From the NCBI GenBank assembly GCA_902363255.1, contig CABIZO010000004.1, positions 186,001 to 250,000 on the forward strand: DNA of 64,000 nucleotides, given 5' to 3'. Under the pieces are notes generated by a model. That model was not told the DNA's origin. It saw nothing but the letters and a program-made list of their open reading frames with translations, and ran no database searches. How positions within the stretch are numbered: position 1 is the first letter of the stretch; every line of letters begins with the position of its first letter. Of the stretch, positions 63,079-64,000 are shown one piece after another. The DNA comes from Peptostreptococcaceae bacterium (lineage in GTDB: Bacteria; Bacillota; Clostridia; Peptostreptococcales; Peptostreptococcaceae). Both the position numbers and the translations under genes were made by a program.

Positions 63079-63711
63079 ATGTATATGGATTTAACAAATA
63101 AACAGGCAATGATATTTGAATTTATAAAAGAACAACAATTAGCTAAAGGTTATCCACCTTCAGTAAGAGAAATTTGTTCTGCAGTAGGCTTAAAATCTAC
63201 TTCAACTGTTCATTCACATCTTAATAAACTTGAAAAACTAGGTTATATAAGACGTGACCCTACAAAACCTAGGGCAATCGAAATTTTAAATGGTAACTCT
63301 ACTGAAGATGTTACAGGTATGAATCAAGAGATAATTCAAATTCCTGTTGTAGGCCAAATTACTGCTGGGGAACCAATACTAGCTGAGCAAAATATTGAAG
63401 AATATATGCCATTACCTTCTATCTTAGTACAAGGTAGAGATAACTTTATATTAAAAGTTAAAGGTGAAAGTATGATAGGTGCAGGTATACTTGACAAAGA
63501 CTATGTAATAGTTGATAGAAATAACCATGCTTCTAATTCACAAATAGTAGTGGCTTTGATAAATGGTGAATATGCAACTGTTAAGAGATTTTTCAAGGAA
63601 GATAGATTAGTTAGATTACAACCAGAAAATGAATTCATGGACTCTATTATATTAGATGAAAGAAATATAGAGATTATTGGAATTGTAAGAGGTGTTTTTA
63701 GAACATTATAA
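63079..63711 (+). CDS. lexA: SOS repressor LexA
   Basis: 211 residues from the ATG at 63079 (GAGTGAT in front; an in-frame ATG at 63067 lacks a site). Winged helix-turn-helix PPSVREICSAVGLKSTSTVHSHLNKLEKLGYIRR, cleavage bond Ala-Gly in QITAGEP (about 96-97), catalytic Ser in VKGESMIG (~131) and Lys in GEYATVKRF (~169). RecA-stimulated self-cleavage relieves repression. A LexA-type site in its own promoter gives autoregulation; another matches the promoter of the radical-SAM/DUF4130 pair at 10.3 kb. Confidence 0.97.
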   Translation: MYMDLTNKQAMIFEFIKEQQLAKGYPPSVREICSAVGLKSTSTVHSHLNKLEKLGYIRRDPTKPRAIEILNGNSTEDVTGMNQEIIQIPVVGQITAGEPILAEQNIEEYMPLPSILVQGRDNFILKVKGESMIGAGILDKDYVIVDRNNHASNSQIVVALINGEYATVKRFFKEDRLVRLQPENEFMDSIILDERNIEIIGIVRGVFRTL

Positions 63712-63743
63712 AAGTCTTCTACTAAAAAGTAGAAGACTTTTTC
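63711..63743. terminator. Bidirectional terminator between lexA and deoD
   Basis: AAAGTCTTCTACT (63711-63723) / AGTAGAAGACTTT (63728-63740), T run on both strands. Confidence 0.9.
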
Positions 63744-63767
63744 TTTTTAAACTATTAAATTTAAATA

Positions 63768-64000
63768 TTATGCTAAATTTAAAGCTATTTCCATCATTTT
63801 AGTAAATGCTACTTGTCTTTCATGAGATGTTGTAGCTTTACCTTCAAGTGGACAGTCTGATATAGTAAGTATTGCAAGTGCATTAACTCCTGCTCTAGCA
63901 GCATTCATATAAAGTCCTGCAGCTTCCATTTCTACACACATAACACCCATCTTTTTCCAAGCTTTTAAGTCTTCGAATCCTTGATCACTATAGAATACAT
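63768..64000 (-). CDS. deoD: Purine-nucleoside phosphorylase DeoD type, C-terminal part
   Basis: The gene runs off the right end; the last 77 codons are visible. FEDLKAWKKMGVMCVEMEAAGLYMNAARAGVNALAILTISD followed by TTSHERQVAFTKMMEIAL is the hexameric purine nucleoside phosphorylase: MEAAGLY lies in the ribose/phosphate site and the ISD Asp contacts the base. It releases purine bases from (deoxy)ribonucleosides. It is convergent with lexA. Confidence 0.93.
   Translation of the reverse strand, partial: VFYSDQGFEDLKAWKKMGVMCVEMEAAGLYMNAARAGVNALAILTISDCPLEGKATTSHERQVAFTKMMEIALNLA

Noticed and set aside
1..64000. CRISPR arrays, tRNA or rRNA genes, insertion sequences
   Set aside because: Looked for regular repeats, TPsiC-like boxes and transposase motifs; none was convincing in this window.

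Overview
The window reads as chromosomal DNA of a low-GC, endospore-forming, anaerobic Firmicute, most likely a Clostridia member of the Peptostreptococcaceae type. The grounds are the very AT-rich intergenic DNA, AGGAGG-type ribosome binding sites, an alpha/beta-type small acid-soluble spore protein, SpoVS, a T-box leader, Bacillus-type LexA sites and a minimal SufBC pair. This placement is an inference; no rRNA or tRNA gene is visible. Genes at both ends are cut by the window (a metallophosphoesterase at the left, deoD at the right).

Layout. 1-5.5 kb: phosphoesterase end, a decayed M19 dipeptidase, a CYP152-type P450 peroxygenase divergent from a HutD-family protein, a nitroreductase and a short UvrC-like GIY-YIG protein. 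5.7-10 kb: a short-chain dehydrogenase, then nrdEF behind two NrdR boxes. 10-12.4 kb: a DUF1847 relic, then a LexA site inside the promoter of a radical-SAM/DUF4130 pair. 12.5-18 kb: threonine ammonia-lyase, BrnQ, a Ca2+/H+ exchanger. 18-24 kb: an atypical DprA-like gene, GNAT, GH25 lysozyme, a HesB-like protein, a frameshifted MATE gene and a SASP. 24-28 kb: rhodanese plus sirohaem reductase, then a cis-prenyltransferase paralogue behind a strongly structured leader. 28-38 kb: a SWIM-SNF2 helicase, truA, argG behind a T-box, an antiporter, a BMP lipoprotein and a threonine aldolase. 38-48 kb: sufC-sufB, clpB, then a packed run (histidine phosphatase, flavoprotein, cmk, plsC, ispH). 48-56.5 kb: an M20 peptidase, a POT transporter, an ABC-F gene behind a leader-peptide attenuator, a CorA-type channel and a lone phage-type integrase. 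57-64 kb: HesB-like, trmB, a leucine-rich secreted protein, small membrane and PH-domain proteins, spoVS, a Xer-like recombinase, lexA and deoD.

The common thread is DNA metabolism under LexA/NrdR-type control: lexA itself, a SOS-type promoter on the radical-SAM/DUF4130 pair, nrdEF, and separate UvrC-like, DprA-like and SNF2 proteins. The most unusual signals are non-coding. They are a dispersed imperfect palindrome with a LexA-like core seen at about 40.1 and 53.5 kb (its core and part of one flank recur at 10.27 kb), a 23-bp perfect-arm hairpin at 53.6 kb, a 145-nt element with 17-bp inverted ends before the recombinase/lexA genes, a structured leader before the cis-prenyltransferase, and the attenuator of the ABC-F gene. 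No CRISPR array, insertion sequence or complete prophage is visible.
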